Assembly: GCF_017104965.1 (NCBI RefSeq)
Contig: NZ_JAAGPR010000022.1
Coordinates: forward strand, 62,001 to 126,000
DNA from: Paraburkholderia sp. Ac-20340
GTDB taxonomy: Bacteria > Pseudomonadota > Gammaproteobacteria > Burkholderiales > Burkholderiaceae
Length of the DNA: 64,000 nt
Reading direction: 5' to 3'
Part shown: positions 1 to 7,454 of the stretch, one piece after another
Layout: every line of letters begins with the position of its first letter
How positions within the stretch are numbered: position 1 is the first letter of the stretch
Notes under the pieces: model-generated
Database searches by the model: none
What the model was told of the DNA's origin: nothing
Seen by the model: only the letters and a program-made list of their open reading frames with translations
Translations under genes and position numbers: made by a program

Positions 1-63
1 TGCGCGCACGCCACGAGCAGAAACGATCCGCCGGCGCGGGCACATCCGCGAGCCGGCGAGAAC

Positions 64-2067
64 ATGGAGACACGTGTGACCCGACGCCCTTCCGTCACCG
101 TCAAGCCACCCGACGCGGCGCGCGCCAACGCCATCGCCCAGGCGCATGCACGCTCGCGCGCACTCGGCCTGAGCGCCACGGCCACGCCCGAGTTCGACGC
201 GCTCGCGAGCGCCGACCTGCGCGATCTCATCGATTCGAACCGCACGCTCTACCATCAGGCGCGGCCGGTCATGGACGCACTGCACGCACAGATCGTCGAT
301 ACCGAAAGCATGGTGCTGCTCACCGATCGTAACGGCGTGATCCTGCACAGCCTGGGCGACACCGACTTCGTCGAGAAAGCGCGCCGCGTGGCGCTGCGCC
401 CCGGCGTCTCGTGGGCCGAGCGCGACCGCGGCACCAATGCGATCGGCACGGCGCTGGTCGAAGGACAGCCCACCACGATCCACGCGAACGAACACTTCCT
501 GCGTGCGAATCACATCCTCACCTGCTCGTGCGCGCCGATCGCCGATCCGTGGGGCCGCACGCTCGGTGCGCTCGACGTGAGCGGCGAATCGCACGGTTTC
601 CACAAGCACACGCTCGCGCTGGTGCGCATGTCGGCGCAGATGATCGAAAACCATCTGTTCAACACCGAATTCGCCGATGCGGTGCGCCTGCAGTTTCACG
701 CGCGCGCCGAGTTCATCGGTACGCTCTACGAAGGACTGGCGGCGTTCGCCCCCGACGGCACGCTGCTGTGCGCGAACCGCAGCGCGCTGTTCCAGTTGGG
801 CGCGCCGCTCGCGAGCTTGCAGCAGCGCGGCTTCGATACGCTGTTCGGCATGCCATTCGCGGCCTTTTTGCAGCGGCTCATGCAGGCGCACGCGAGCACG
901 CATGCGCCCTTCACGCTCACGCTGCCCAGCGGCGTGCGCGTGGTGGCGCGCGGCACGCCCGGTACGGCGGTGGAAATCGCGCCGGTACGGGCGGCTAGCT
1001 CGAATGCTTCCTCAGAACGCATCGAACGCACCGAACGCACAAACGCAGCACGCGAAAAGCCGGCCGCCGATGCGCGCCCGGCATCGGCGAACTGGCAACC
1101 CACTTTCGCCGATCTCGACACCGGCGATGCCCGCGTGGCCGCCGTGCTCGAACGCGTCGGCCGCGTGCGGGGCCGCGATATTCCCGTGCTCGTGCTGGGC
1201 CGCACAGGCACCGGCAAGGAATGGCTGGCGCGGGCGCTGCATCAGGATTCGCCGCGCCGCGATGCGCCGTTCGTCGCGCTGAACTGCGCGGCGTTGCCCG
1301 ATACGCTGATCGAAGCGGAACTGTTCGGCTACGAGGACGGCGCGTTCACGGGCGCAAAGCGGCGCGGCAGTCCGGGCAAGATTCTGCAGGCGCACGGCGG
1401 CACGCTTTTTCTCGACGAAATCGGCGATATGCCGCTCGCGCAGCAGGTCAGGCTCATGCGCGTGCTGCAGGAACGTGCGGTCGTGCCGCTGGGCGGCGCG
1501 CGGGCGATGCCGGTCGATCTGCGCATCGTCTGCGCGACGCACCGCGATCTGCGCGCGATGATAGCCGAAGGCAGCTTTCGCGAAGATCTCTATTACCGCA
1601 TCAACGGGCTGGCCGTGACGCTGCCGCCGCTGGCCGAACGCACCGATCTGGATGCGCTCGTCGCGCGCGTGCTCGCGCTCGTGCGGCGCGAAATTCCCGA
1701 TGCGCCCGCGCAGATCGCGCCCGCCGTGCGCGCCTGCTTCAGGCGCTGCCGCTGGCCGGGCAATCTGCGTCAACTGGCCAATGTGTTGCGCACGGCCGCG
1801 ATCATGGCCGAGGGCGAAGACCTCATCGACATCGCGCATCTGCCCGAAGATCTGCTGCACGACTGCGAGCAAATCGATCTGGCGCAAGCCGACGATCCCG
1901 CCACGGCGCAAGCGAGCGCGCCGGACGAATCGCCCCCACGTCTCGCCGATTGGCAGGCGCGTCTGATCGACGACACGCTTACGCGCCACGGCGGCAATGT
2001 CTCGGCGGCCGCGCGCGAATTGGGGCTGGCGCGCAATACGGTGTATCGGCATTTGCGACGCCGATGA
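64..2067 (+). CDS. Sigma-54-dependent activator, AcoR-like (GAF-AAA+-Fis)
   Basis: This 667-residue regulator activates sigma-54 promoters, probably in response to a small ligand. A GAF-type sensor region lies at about residues 70-200. The AAA+ domain has Walker A GRTGTGKE (379-386), the sigma-54 contact loop GAFTGA (426-431) and Walker B GGTLFLDE (445-452). A Fis-type helix-turn-helix ends the protein (about 635-667, with GGNVSAAARELGLARNTVYR). This order matches the AcoR family, which controls acetoin or alcohol dehydrogenase genes. The likely target lies left of the window and cannot be seen. A ferredoxin gene follows 112 bp downstream on the same strand. A second, PAS-like sensing segment may lie at about 215-305. 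The ATG at 64 gives a full-length N-terminus. The family is sure; the effector is unknown. Confidence 0.93.
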   Translation: METRVTRRPSVTVKPPDAARANAIAQAHARSRALGLSATATPEFDALASADLRDLIDSNRTLYHQARPVMDALHAQIVDTESMVLLTDRNGVILHSLGDTDFVEKARRVALRPGVSWAERDRGTNAIGTALVEGQPTTIHANEHFLRANHILTCSCAPIADPWGRTLGALDVSGESHGFHKHTLALVRMSAQMIENHLFNTEFADAVRLQFHARAEFIGTLYEGLAAFAPDGTLLCANRSALFQLGAPLASLQQRGFDTLFGMPFAAFLQRLMQAHASTHAPFTLTLPSGVRVVARGTPGTAVEIAPVRAASSNASSERIERTERTNAAREKPAADARPASANWQPTFADLDTGDARVAAVLERVGRVRGRDIPVLVLGRTGTGKEWLARALHQDSPRRDAPFVALNCAALPDTLIEAELFGYEDGAFTGAKRRGSPGKILQAHGGTLFLDEIGDMPLAQQVRLMRVLQERAVVPLGGARAMPVDLRIVCATHRDLRAMIAEGSFREDLYYRINGLAVTLPPLAERTDLDALVARVLALVRREIPDAPAQIAPAVRACFRRCRWPGNLRQLANVLRTAAIMAEGEDLIDIAHLPEDLLHDCEQIDLAQADDPATAQASAPDESPPRLADWQARLIDDTLTRHGGNVSAAARELGLARNTVYRHLRRR

Positions 2068-2179
2068 GCGCTGCGGGATCGGCGTCGCCAGGTTAAGCTT
2101 CGCGGCGACACCTTGCCGACCTTTGCCCGATGGCCTTTTCCGACCGCTGCCGATCCGCCCGACGAGGCGCAACCGCCTC

Positions 2180-2512
2180 ATGACGCCCGCTTCGCCCTCC
2201 AACATGGCCGCCGATACCCAGAACCACGCGGCACCGATCGTGCGCGTGGAGCCGCTCGGCGTGAGTTTCGAAGCGCCGGCCGAACTGACGCTGCTCGAAG
2301 CCGCGTCGTTCGCGGGCATTCATCTGCCGCGCTCGTGCCGCAACGGTACGTGCCGCACCTGCCTGTGCCGCGTCGTGAGCGGCGAAACGCGCTTTACGAT
2401 CGAATGGCCGGGCCTTTCGCGCGAGGAAAAGGCCGAAGGTTATGTGCTGAGTTGCGTGACGATCGCCTGTTCGGATCTCGTGCTCGATGTGCCGGATGCG
2501 GAACTGGCTTGA
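2180..2512 (+). CDS. Plant-type [2Fe-2S] ferredoxin
   Basis: This 110-residue one-domain electron carrier has the plant-type ferredoxin cluster ligands: C53-x4-C58-x2-C61 (SCRNGTCRTC) and a distal C92 in YVLSCVTIAC. The fold follows the fer2 pattern (a beta strand pair, the cluster loop, then a closing strand). No reductase or oxygenase domain is fused. The ATG at 2180 is preferred; the ATG at 2204 (residue 9) is an alternative. The gene follows the AcoR-like activator and is followed by a strong hairpin terminator at 2585-2616. Its redox partner is not visible here. Confidence 0.85.
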   Translation: MTPASPSNMAADTQNHAAPIVRVEPLGVSFEAPAELTLLEAASFAGIHLPRSCRNGTCRTCLCRVVSGETRFTIEWPGLSREEKAEGYVLSCVTIACSDLVLDVPDAELA

Positions 2513-2584
2513 ACTTGCCTGAATTTGCCTGAGTTTGCCCGAAGCGCATTTGCGCCACGTTCGCGCGGCAACGCGCAGAAATAG

Positions 2585-2616
2585 AAACGGCCCGCGATCT
2601 GACTCGCGGGCCGTTT
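2585..2616. terminator. Bidirectional intrinsic terminator
   Basis: A perfect 13-bp stem (AAACGGCCCGCGA with TCGCGGGCCGTTT) encloses a 6-nt loop. It lies between the ferredoxin gene and the convergent DUF4148 gene, so it can serve both. The T run is short. Confidence 0.75.
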
Positions 2617-2667
2617 GCATTGCGCTACTTGAAGAGCGGACGGACGTAGCGCTCCCGTCGATCCGGC

Positions 2668-2955
2668 TTACTGACCGCCGAAGTAGACCGATTGCGGGCC
2701 GCGACGCGCCGCTTCGGACACGTAACCGGCACCTGCCGCCGACGTGCTGCTCACGCCGCCATAGGCGCTGTCGCCCTGAGTGACCGCTGCGCCCGTGCCG
2801 GCAGCGCTGACGTTCTGGTTGCGGCTGGCCTGCTGGAACTCGACGAGCTGGGCGCGCACCTGATCGCGCGTAAGACCTTGATCGGCCTGGGCAAATGCGG
2901 CCAGCGGCGCGGCGCAGGCAGTGGCGATAACAACGGCTTGAATCAGCGACTTCAT
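2668..2955 (-). CDS. DUF4148 secreted protein
   Basis: This 95-residue exported protein has a clear signal peptide (MKSLIQAVVIATACAAPLAA, cut after about AFA). The mature part has the DUF4148 signature LTRDQVRAQLVEFQ, followed by a short Ala/Gly/Ser-rich tail ending in VYFGGQ. DUF4148 proteins are abundant in Burkholderiaceae; their function is unknown. GGAGG lies 8-10 nt before the ATG. Two more members occur in this window (4681-4941 and 59671-60045). Probably periplasmic. Confidence 0.88.
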   Translation of the reverse strand: MKSLIQAVVIATACAAPLAAFAQADQGLTRDQVRAQLVEFQQASRNQNVSAAGTGAAVTQGDSAYGGVSSTSAAGAGYVSEAARRGPQSVYFGGQ

Positions 2956-3362
2956 GATGGTGACCTCCAGAATTGTTTGAATCGCCCGGCATGCTGCATC
3001 GCGTTGCGCAAGTCGAGCGTTGACTGGATTTTAGGCAAGTGCCCCAGCCGGATATATGCCGAAGTCGGCGAATTCCAGTTGCGGATTTCGCAATAATCGG
3101 GCGGCGTAGGACAGCGCGTTCCGCCCCCCAAATGCGTTCACCTGCTGGTCGCGATCTTTCGCATTGCCGTTTTTCAGCGTTCCTTTGCAGTTCATTTATT
3201 GCGCAATCCGAAACCCGTTCGCATCGCGCTTTATCCGCGTTCCGGATATGACATGCGCTGTTACCAATCTCGCAGCATCGTTTCACCTATATCGAGGACC
3301 GCGCAATAGACTCCGGACCGTACTCAACCTGAACGCACTCGAGGTGCGCTGGAGTAGCGAAA
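2956..3362. other. Intergenic region between divergent small secreted-protein genes
   Basis: These 407 bp separate the DUF4148 gene (minus) from the PXPV gene (plus). The stretch is less GC-rich than its surroundings and must carry both promoters. I saw no convincing ORF, hairpin or operator in it. Confidence 0.5.
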
Positions 3363-3674
3363 ATGAACAAAACGATGGTCGGTCTCGTATTGGGCGCGGC
3401 GGCACTGGCCGCATCGACGGCAGCGAGCGCTCATGTGGATCTCGCAGTGGGAATCGGCGTACCTGGCGTTGCCTACGCGCCTAAGCCAGAATATGTCGCT
3501 CCGCCGCCGCCCGTCGCCTACGCGCCGCCCCCGCCGCCGGTTGCACTGGCGTATCGCGACGACGATGACTGGCGTGCGCGCGAGTGGCGCGAACATGAAT
3601 GGCGGGAACACGAACGCCGCGAGCATCGTTGGCGCGAGCGCGAGTGGCGCGATCATGGCGACTGGGGCAATTAA
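3363..3674 (+). CDS. PXPV-repeat secreted protein with charged pentapeptide tail
   Basis: This 103-residue protein has a signal peptide (MNKTMVGLVLGAAALAASTA, cut after ASA). A proline block with PPPPV/APPPPPV units (about residues 43-65) matches the PXPV-repeat proteins common in Burkholderia. The C-terminus is unusual: about six pentads of the type REHEW or REHER (about 70-97) give an extremely charged Trp/His/Arg/Glu segment. The codons of the pentads differ, so the repeat is kept at protein level. A GGAG lies before the ATG. Function unknown; the tail may bind metal or polyanion (inference). Confidence 0.8.
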   Translation: MNKTMVGLVLGAAALAASTAASAHVDLAVGIGVPGVAYAPKPEYVAPPPPVAYAPPPPPVALAYRDDDDWRAREWREHEWREHERREHRWREREWRDHGDWGN

Positions 3675-3736
3675 GCCGATTATTTAAATCAATGGCTTGA
3701 AACGATTTAGCACTGCATTATGAAAAAGGCTTAAAC

Positions 3737-3991
3737 ATGAGTTTCAAAAGACATAGAATGACGATGCTGTTCGCCGCCGCAACTTTGGGTCTGGCCGCAG
3801 CCGGATCGGCTAACGCCGCTGGCTGCCTCAAAGGCGCAGTAGTCGGCGGCGTGGCCGGACATTACGCGGGTCACCATGCCGTCGTCGGGGCGGTTGGCGG
3901 CTGTATGGTTGGCCATCACATGGCAAAGAAGCAAGCCGAGGAACGCGCAGCGCAACGGCAGGACATTCACGAGCATCCGCCAACCACCTGA
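3737..3991 (+). CDS. Small glycine-zipper secreted protein
   Basis: This 84-residue protein has an N-terminal signal peptide ending near ANA. A Gly/Ala/His-rich hydrophobic stretch follows (KGAVVGGVAGHYAGHHAVVG), then a charged tail. The GxxxG spacing (GGVAGHYAG, GAVGGCMVGHH) is that of glycine-zipper 2TM proteins, which sit in or on the envelope. AAAGG lies 7 nt before the ATG. It follows the PXPV gene by 62 bp and could share its transcript. Function unknown. Confidence 0.75.
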   Translation: MSFKRHRMTMLFAAATLGLAAAGSANAAGCLKGAVVGGVAGHYAGHHAVVGAVGGCMVGHHMAKKQAEERAAQRQDIHEHPPTT

Positions 3992-4137
3992 TGGCTTGAA
4001 ATCAGGTCGGCAAATGTGCGGAGAATCGCTCTGGCAGTGCCTTTCGACGGCATTGCAGTGCCGACCTGTGCTATCCTGGCGGAATACGACTTGTACCAGC
4101 CCGATCGATGGCTGCGTGCCGAGCGGGGACACCCAGG

Positions 4138-4479
4138 ATGGATGAAAGAAAGCGAGATAGTATTGTGGCCTATCTGCAACGCAGAATGGCCGAGTTTGGT
4201 ATTACGCCCGAGATTATTGCGAACTCGATAGCCGAAGATCAGCGCCGTAATAGCGCGGTCAGGTATCGGGACGCTTCCGGTAATAGCTGGGACGGCCAGG
4301 GCGCAACGCCGCAATGGGTCGTTAATGCGACCAGTGCCGGGCAATCCATTGAACATTTTGCGGTCCGCCCAGCAGGCGAATCGGAATCGGCGAAACGCTC
4401 CGGTGTGAACTGGAAAGACGATCCTTTTGCCGGCACCCGGCTCGCGACCGTTAAAGCCGAAAATCTGCAGGCCTCCTGA
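4138..4479 (+). CDS. H-NS family nucleoid-associated protein, short Burkholderia type
   Basis: This 113-residue protein is a likely DNA-binding xenogeneic-silencer relative. The N-terminal helix (MDERKRDSIVAYLQRRMAEF) starts like many small Burkholderia H-NS paralogs. Residues 42-60 carry the H-NS C-terminal pattern YRDxxGNSWDGxGxxPxW. The usual long oligomerisation coiled coil is much shorter than in E. coli H-NS, and the canonical R/QGR core of the AT-hook is replaced by GQGATP. A 50-residue tail of unknown role follows. The ATG at 4138 is chosen because GGGGA lies 8 nt upstream; an upstream in-frame ATG at 4108 lacks this. Confidence 0.75.
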   Translation: MDERKRDSIVAYLQRRMAEFGITPEIIANSIAEDQRRNSAVRYRDASGNSWDGQGATPQWVVNATSAGQSIEHFAVRPAGESESAKRSGVNWKDDPFAGTRLATVKAENLQAS

Positions 4480-4680
4480 AACACGCCTTTGCGGCGTGTC
4501 GGCGCACCTTCGCGCCTCACAAGCGAAATAATCAGACAATTACCCGTGTCGATTGTTGTCGCCAGGAGAACACTGAATTCGTTTTCTAGGTATTTACCCT
4601 AGCCCTCCGAACGCCTACATTGGCGGCATGGGTTACGCCATCGCGCGAACCCTTCAAAAAAGAAATCGGAGGTAGTGGAA

Positions 4681-4941
4681 ATGAAATCGCTTCTTGGAGC
4701 CGCGCTCCTCGCCGCAGTTGTCGCCGTCCCGGCCGTTTCGTACGCTCAATCGCAACAGCAACCGGTCACGCGCGCCGAAGTTCGCGCCGAACTGGCCCAG
4801 CTGCGCGCAGCCGGCTACGATCCGAACGACTGGATGCACTATCCGCAAAACGTTCAGGCTGCTGAACAGAAGATCGCTGCTGAAAAGGCCAATACGGCTT
4901 ACGGTCCGTCGACCGGCAGCACGTCGCAGTCTGGCCAGTAA
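4681..4941 (+). CDS. DUF4148 secreted protein
   Basis: This 86-residue exported protein has a signal peptide (MKSLLGAALLAAVVAVPAVS, cut after YA). The DUF4148 core follows: VTRAEVRAELAQLRAAGYDP...DWMHYPQNVQAAEQKI. The ATG at 4681 is the start because GGAGG (4668-4672) is 8 nt away; a GTG at 4675 would be only 2 nt from it. A hairpin terminator follows at 5005-5041. Function unknown. Confidence 0.9.
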   Translation: MKSLLGAALLAAVVAVPAVSYAQSQQQPVTRAEVRAELAQLRAAGYDPNDWMHYPQNVQAAEQKIAAEKANTAYGPSTGSTSQSGQ

Positions 4942-5004
4942 GCGTATCGACGCATCGAGGTTGCAGGTTTGCAGCCTTTGGTGCGTAACGTAGCGCCCAA
5001 TGCA

Positions 5005-5041
5005 ATCAGGCCCGCCGCTCGTTTAGAGCCGCGGGCCTGAT
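5005..5041. terminator. Hairpin terminator between convergent genes
   Basis: An 11-bp perfect stem (ATCAGGCCCGC / GCGGGCCTGAT) encloses a 15-nt loop, followed by CGTTTTCC on the plus strand. It ends the DUF4148 gene and may also serve the convergent lipoprotein gene. Confidence 0.7.
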
Positions 5042-5118
5042 CGTTTTCCAGCCGTGCCTTGTGTCGATGCATGTACGCGCTGCATCCCAGCCGGGGTGCA
5101 GCGCGATGTGTGGCGGTA

Positions 5119-5469
5119 CTACCGGCCGCCACCGCCGTGGCCGCCTCCTCCGCCGTGTCCACCGCCACCGCGGCCACCACCGCCGCCGCCATGACCGCCG
5201 CCCGGCGGACCCCACGGTCCACCATGGCCGCCGCCATGTCCACCGCCCCAACCGCCGCCCGGGCCGCCGTGATCGCCACCGTGCCAATGGCCGCGATCAC
5301 CACCGCCCCAGACACCGATATTGACGCTGCCGTAAGCCGGCGCGACATATCCTGGCGCGTAGCCGTAGTCGTAATAGCCCGGTTGACCGTATCCATAACC
5401 ATAGCCCGGCGCCACAGCACACCCACCGAGCAAGGCGGCCGCACCGGCAATCAGCAAATATTTCAACAT
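5119..5469 (-). CDS. Gly/His-rich small lipoprotein
   Basis: This 116-residue protein has a type II signal with lipobox LLGGC near residue 16. A Tyr/Gly/Pro block (GYGYGYGQPGYYDYGYAPGY) follows, then a C-terminal half made almost only of Gly, His and a few Trp/Pro (GGHGGG units). The ATG at 5469 has GGGAG upstream; an ATG 18 bp further up adds only MERERV. Anchoring in the outer membrane is likely from the lipobox. The His-rich repeats suggest metal binding (inference). No homolog of known function is recognised. Confidence 0.75.
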   Translation of the reverse strand: MLKYLLIAGAAALLGGCAVAPGYGYGYGQPGYYDYGYAPGYVAPAYGSVNIGVWGGGDRGHWHGGDHGGPGGGWGGGHGGGHGGPWGPPGGGHGGGGGGRGGGGHGGGGGHGGGGR

Positions 5470-5596
5470 GACACGCTCCCTTTCCATATGTAAGAAAGCG
5501 GAGCCGCTATGAAGTTCTCGCTGAATTGTGAGCGCAGTTTACGAGTGTAACGATTACCCGCGGATCGACTGCGGATCGACTACGCGGGCACTATCC

Positions 5597-5791
5597 TTAG
5601 TTGCGACGGCCGAAAGCGTCATTGATCTTGCGGTCGGTTTGAAACTGGCTGAGCGAATAAACCGCCCAGATGGCGGCGGGAATCCAGCCAATCAGCGTGA
5701 TTTGCAGAATCAGGCAAATGATGCCGGCGATCGGGCGGCCGATCGTGAAAAACAGCAACCAGGGAACGATAAGCGCAATCAGAAGACGCAT
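5597..5791 (-). CDS. YqaE/Pmp3 family small membrane protein
   Basis: This 64-residue protein has two hydrophobic helices with the Pmp3 (UPF0057) signature RPIAGIICLILQITLIGWIP followed by AAIWAVYSLSQF. Family members sit in the cytoplasmic membrane and are linked to membrane potential and salt stress. Full length for the family. It lies 37 bp downstream of the DUF1653 gene on the same strand and may be cotranscribed with it. Confidence 0.92.
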   Translation of the reverse strand: MRLLIALIVPWLLFFTIGRPIAGIICLILQITLIGWIPAAIWAVYSLSQFQTDRKINDAFGRRN

Positions 5792-5828
5792 CTTGATTAA
5801 GACCTCGTAGACAAAGCCGATAGAAAAA

Positions 5829-6023
5829 TCAGTTCACGGGAGCGAAACGCGGCACGAGCGCGCCTTCGAATTCGACCATTTCGAAGAACACGGAAGCCGG
5901 ACGCGTCCAGATCGTGCCATTGGCCGCGCGGTACACGATCATCGTGACCGTTGGGTCGGATTCGAGTGTCGCCTCGCAAACGAGTTCATAAAAACCGCCT
6001 TTGTAGTGCCGGTAACGCACCAT
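5829..6023 (-). CDS. DUF1653 domain protein
   Basis: This 64-residue protein is one DUF1653 domain: MVRYRHYKGGFYELVCEA, then TMIVYRAANGTIWTRP and FFEMVEFEG. The start at 6023 is chosen because GAGGG lies before it and the domain begins right there. Longer reading would add an unrelated Cys-rich stretch. Family function is unknown; such domains are small beta-rich units. Confidence 0.85.
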   Translation of the reverse strand: MVRYRHYKGGFYELVCEATLESDPTVTMIVYRAANGTIWTRPASVFFEMVEFEGALVPRFAPVN

Positions 6024-6286
6024 GATGTTTCCCTCATCGATTGCGCAAGACTGTCTTGCATGATGCGCTAGTGTAGCAATCGCACATGCAAGCCGTGTTA
6101 CGGGCATTCGCGCGAACGAAGCTGCATTGAATTTCGCGGCGAACGAGCCAGCTTTATTGATACGCAGTCCATATTAAATCCGCATGTTTTATCGCTACGC
6201 TATGGGCGTTTATTTTTTTCCAGGGTAGCGCGCGGCTTTTTGTCGTGCAATAACGCTAGTATTGCCACACTCGCTGGAGCCATGCG

Positions 6287-6502
6287 ATGGCCACGCTCGA
6301 AGCTTTCCGCACCGTTCTCGATGATCCGCATACGCCTGAGATCATTCGCAATCACATTATCGATTCGCTGCAATATGCGCTGCGCAATCACGGCCAGATT
6401 TTCGCCGCCAAGGAAGTCGAATGGCTCGCGACCTGGGACGATGCGCGTATTCCGCTGGCGGCATCGAAGGAATTAAACCGGCGCGTCGCCGAAACGCGCT
6501 AG
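6287..6502 (+). CDS. Conserved hypothetical protein, 71 aa
   Basis: This small soluble, mostly helical protein begins MATLEAFRTVLDDPHTPEII and ends ELNRRVAETR. It has no signal peptide or recognisable domain. GGAG (6276-6279) lies 7 nt before the ATG at 6287; an in-frame alternative is not needed. It is convergent with the GntR gene, 44 bp apart. Function not recognised. Confidence 0.6.
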   Translation: MATLEAFRTVLDDPHTPEIIRNHIIDSLQYALRNHGQIFAAKEVEWLATWDDARIPLAASKELNRRVAETR

Positions 6503-6546
6503 TTGCTCGCGCGGCCTGCGCGCCATAGCGGCCTGGTTTTGCGGGC

Positions 6547-7317
6547 CTATTGCGCCAGTCCGGCGAATACCGCCTTCAGATCGTGCCCCGATCGCAGGCG
6601 CGCCTGACGCACGACCCGTTCTTCGATCTCGTCGAGGTGCTCGCGCATGGCCGCGAGCGCTGCGGCCTGCTCGCCGCTTTCCAGCGCATCGATAATCTGC
6701 GCGTGCTCGTCCGGCGCGCATAAGGTCGCCTTCGACGGATCGAACAAGGCTTTGTACAGCTCCGTCTTCGCCACCAGTTGCGCGAGCGCGGACACCAGCG
6801 CCTCGCCACCCGCCAGCTCGGTCAGCACCAGATGAAACTGGCCCGCGAGGCGCACCGCTTCGTCCACGCGGCCTTCGCGCACGGCCTTCTTTTCGCTGCG
6901 TACGTGCGCGGCCAGCTTGCGGCGCATGCCGGCGTCCAGCGCGCCGCACAGACTCACGACCACGCCCGCTTCCACCACCTGCCGCGCCCGATACGCTGCG
7001 CGAATATCTTCTTCCGATGGCGACGGCACGAACGCCCCGCGATTCGGCTCGAGCACGAGCTTGCCCTCGAAGCCCAGCCGCGCCAGCACCTTGCGCAGCG
7101 CGCCGCGCGTGCAGCCGAACGCCGCCGCCAGTTCCCGCTCGACCAGTTGCTGGCCCGGCGCGAGCTTGCCTTGCAGCAGCGCCGAATCGATCGAAGCGTA
7201 GACCTGTGCCTCGACATCGGCATCGTCGGAAGTGGGCGATTGCGGCGAGTCGGTCGAGCGTGCGGAGCGGGTCGAAGAAACCATGAAACCGTGTGCGGAA
7301 AAGGAGCCAGACGGCAT
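6547..7317 (-). CDS. GntR family regulator, FCD subfamily
   Basis: This 256-residue regulator has an N-terminal winged helix (about residues 35-100: QLVERELAAAFGCTRGALRKVLARLGFEGKL, then PNRGAFV) and a C-terminal all-helical FCD ligand domain (about 105-250) with the His-containing LAGQFHLVL and PDEHAQIIDALE. FCD proteins usually sense small carboxylates or similar metabolites and repress a neighbouring gene. The divergent MFS permease at 7455 is the obvious target, and three operator-like repeats lie between the two. Start 7317 has GGAGG 10 nt upstream; an ATG at 7284 is the alternative. Confidence 0.9.
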   Translation of the reverse strand: MPSGSFSAHGFMVSSTRSARSTDSPQSPTSDDADVEAQVYASIDSALLQGKLAPGQQLVERELAAAFGCTRGALRKVLARLGFEGKLVLEPNRGAFVPSPSEEDIRAAYRARQVVEAGVVVSLCGALDAGMRRKLAAHVRSEKKAVREGRVDEAVRLAGQFHLVLTELAGGEALVSALAQLVAKTELYKALFDPSKATLCAPDEHAQIIDALESGEQAAALAAMREHLDEIEERVVRQARLRSGHDLKAVFAGLAQ

Positions 7318-7361
7318 TGTAGCGAGGCCTCCGGCCAGGCGTAACCCGCCATAAGGTGGGT

Positions 7362-7390
7362 GATGCCGCTATACACAGCATAGCGGCATC
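7362..7390. promoter_or_regulatory. Perfect 11-bp inverted repeat
   Basis: GATGCCGCTAT and ATAGCGGCATC are exact reverse complements separated by 7 nt. The repeat sits in the gntR-MFS intergenic region, nearer gntR. It could be an operator for gntR transcription or a leader hairpin. No T run follows, so a terminator is less likely. Confidence 0.5.
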
Positions 7391-7396
7391 GTCCAT

Positions 7397-7453
7397 ATTG
7401 TTGACAATCACAAGATATAATGGTCAACCAAATGTATCGCAAAAGGTTGACCG
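7397..7453. promoter_or_regulatory. Three GT-N2-AC operator-like repeats with 23-bp spacing
   Basis: Three half-palindromic sites lie in the gntR-MFS intergenic region: ATTGTTGACAAT (7397-7408), TGGTCAACCA (7421-7430) and AGGTTGACCG (7444-7453). Their cores GTTGAC, GTCAAC and GTTGAC start at 7400, 7423 and 7446, exactly 23 bp apart. GT-N2-AC cores are typical for FCD-type GntR regulators. A TATAAT (7416-7421) lies between sites 1 and 2, and site 3 covers the Shine-Dalgarno of the permease gene. Binding by the adjacent GntR protein is inferred. Confidence 0.6.
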
Positions 7454-7454
7454 A

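Noticed and set aside
1012..2319. Long minus-strand reading frame opposite the AcoR-like gene
   Set aside because: It lies wholly opposite a motif-verified gene and reads as Arg/Gln/His-rich shadow protein, typical for high-GC DNA.
7401..7421. TTGACA and TATAAT as a sigma-70 promoter for the MFS gene
   Set aside because: They are only 9 bp apart instead of about 17, so they cannot be a pair; TTGACA is better explained as part of an operator. TATAAT may still be the -10.
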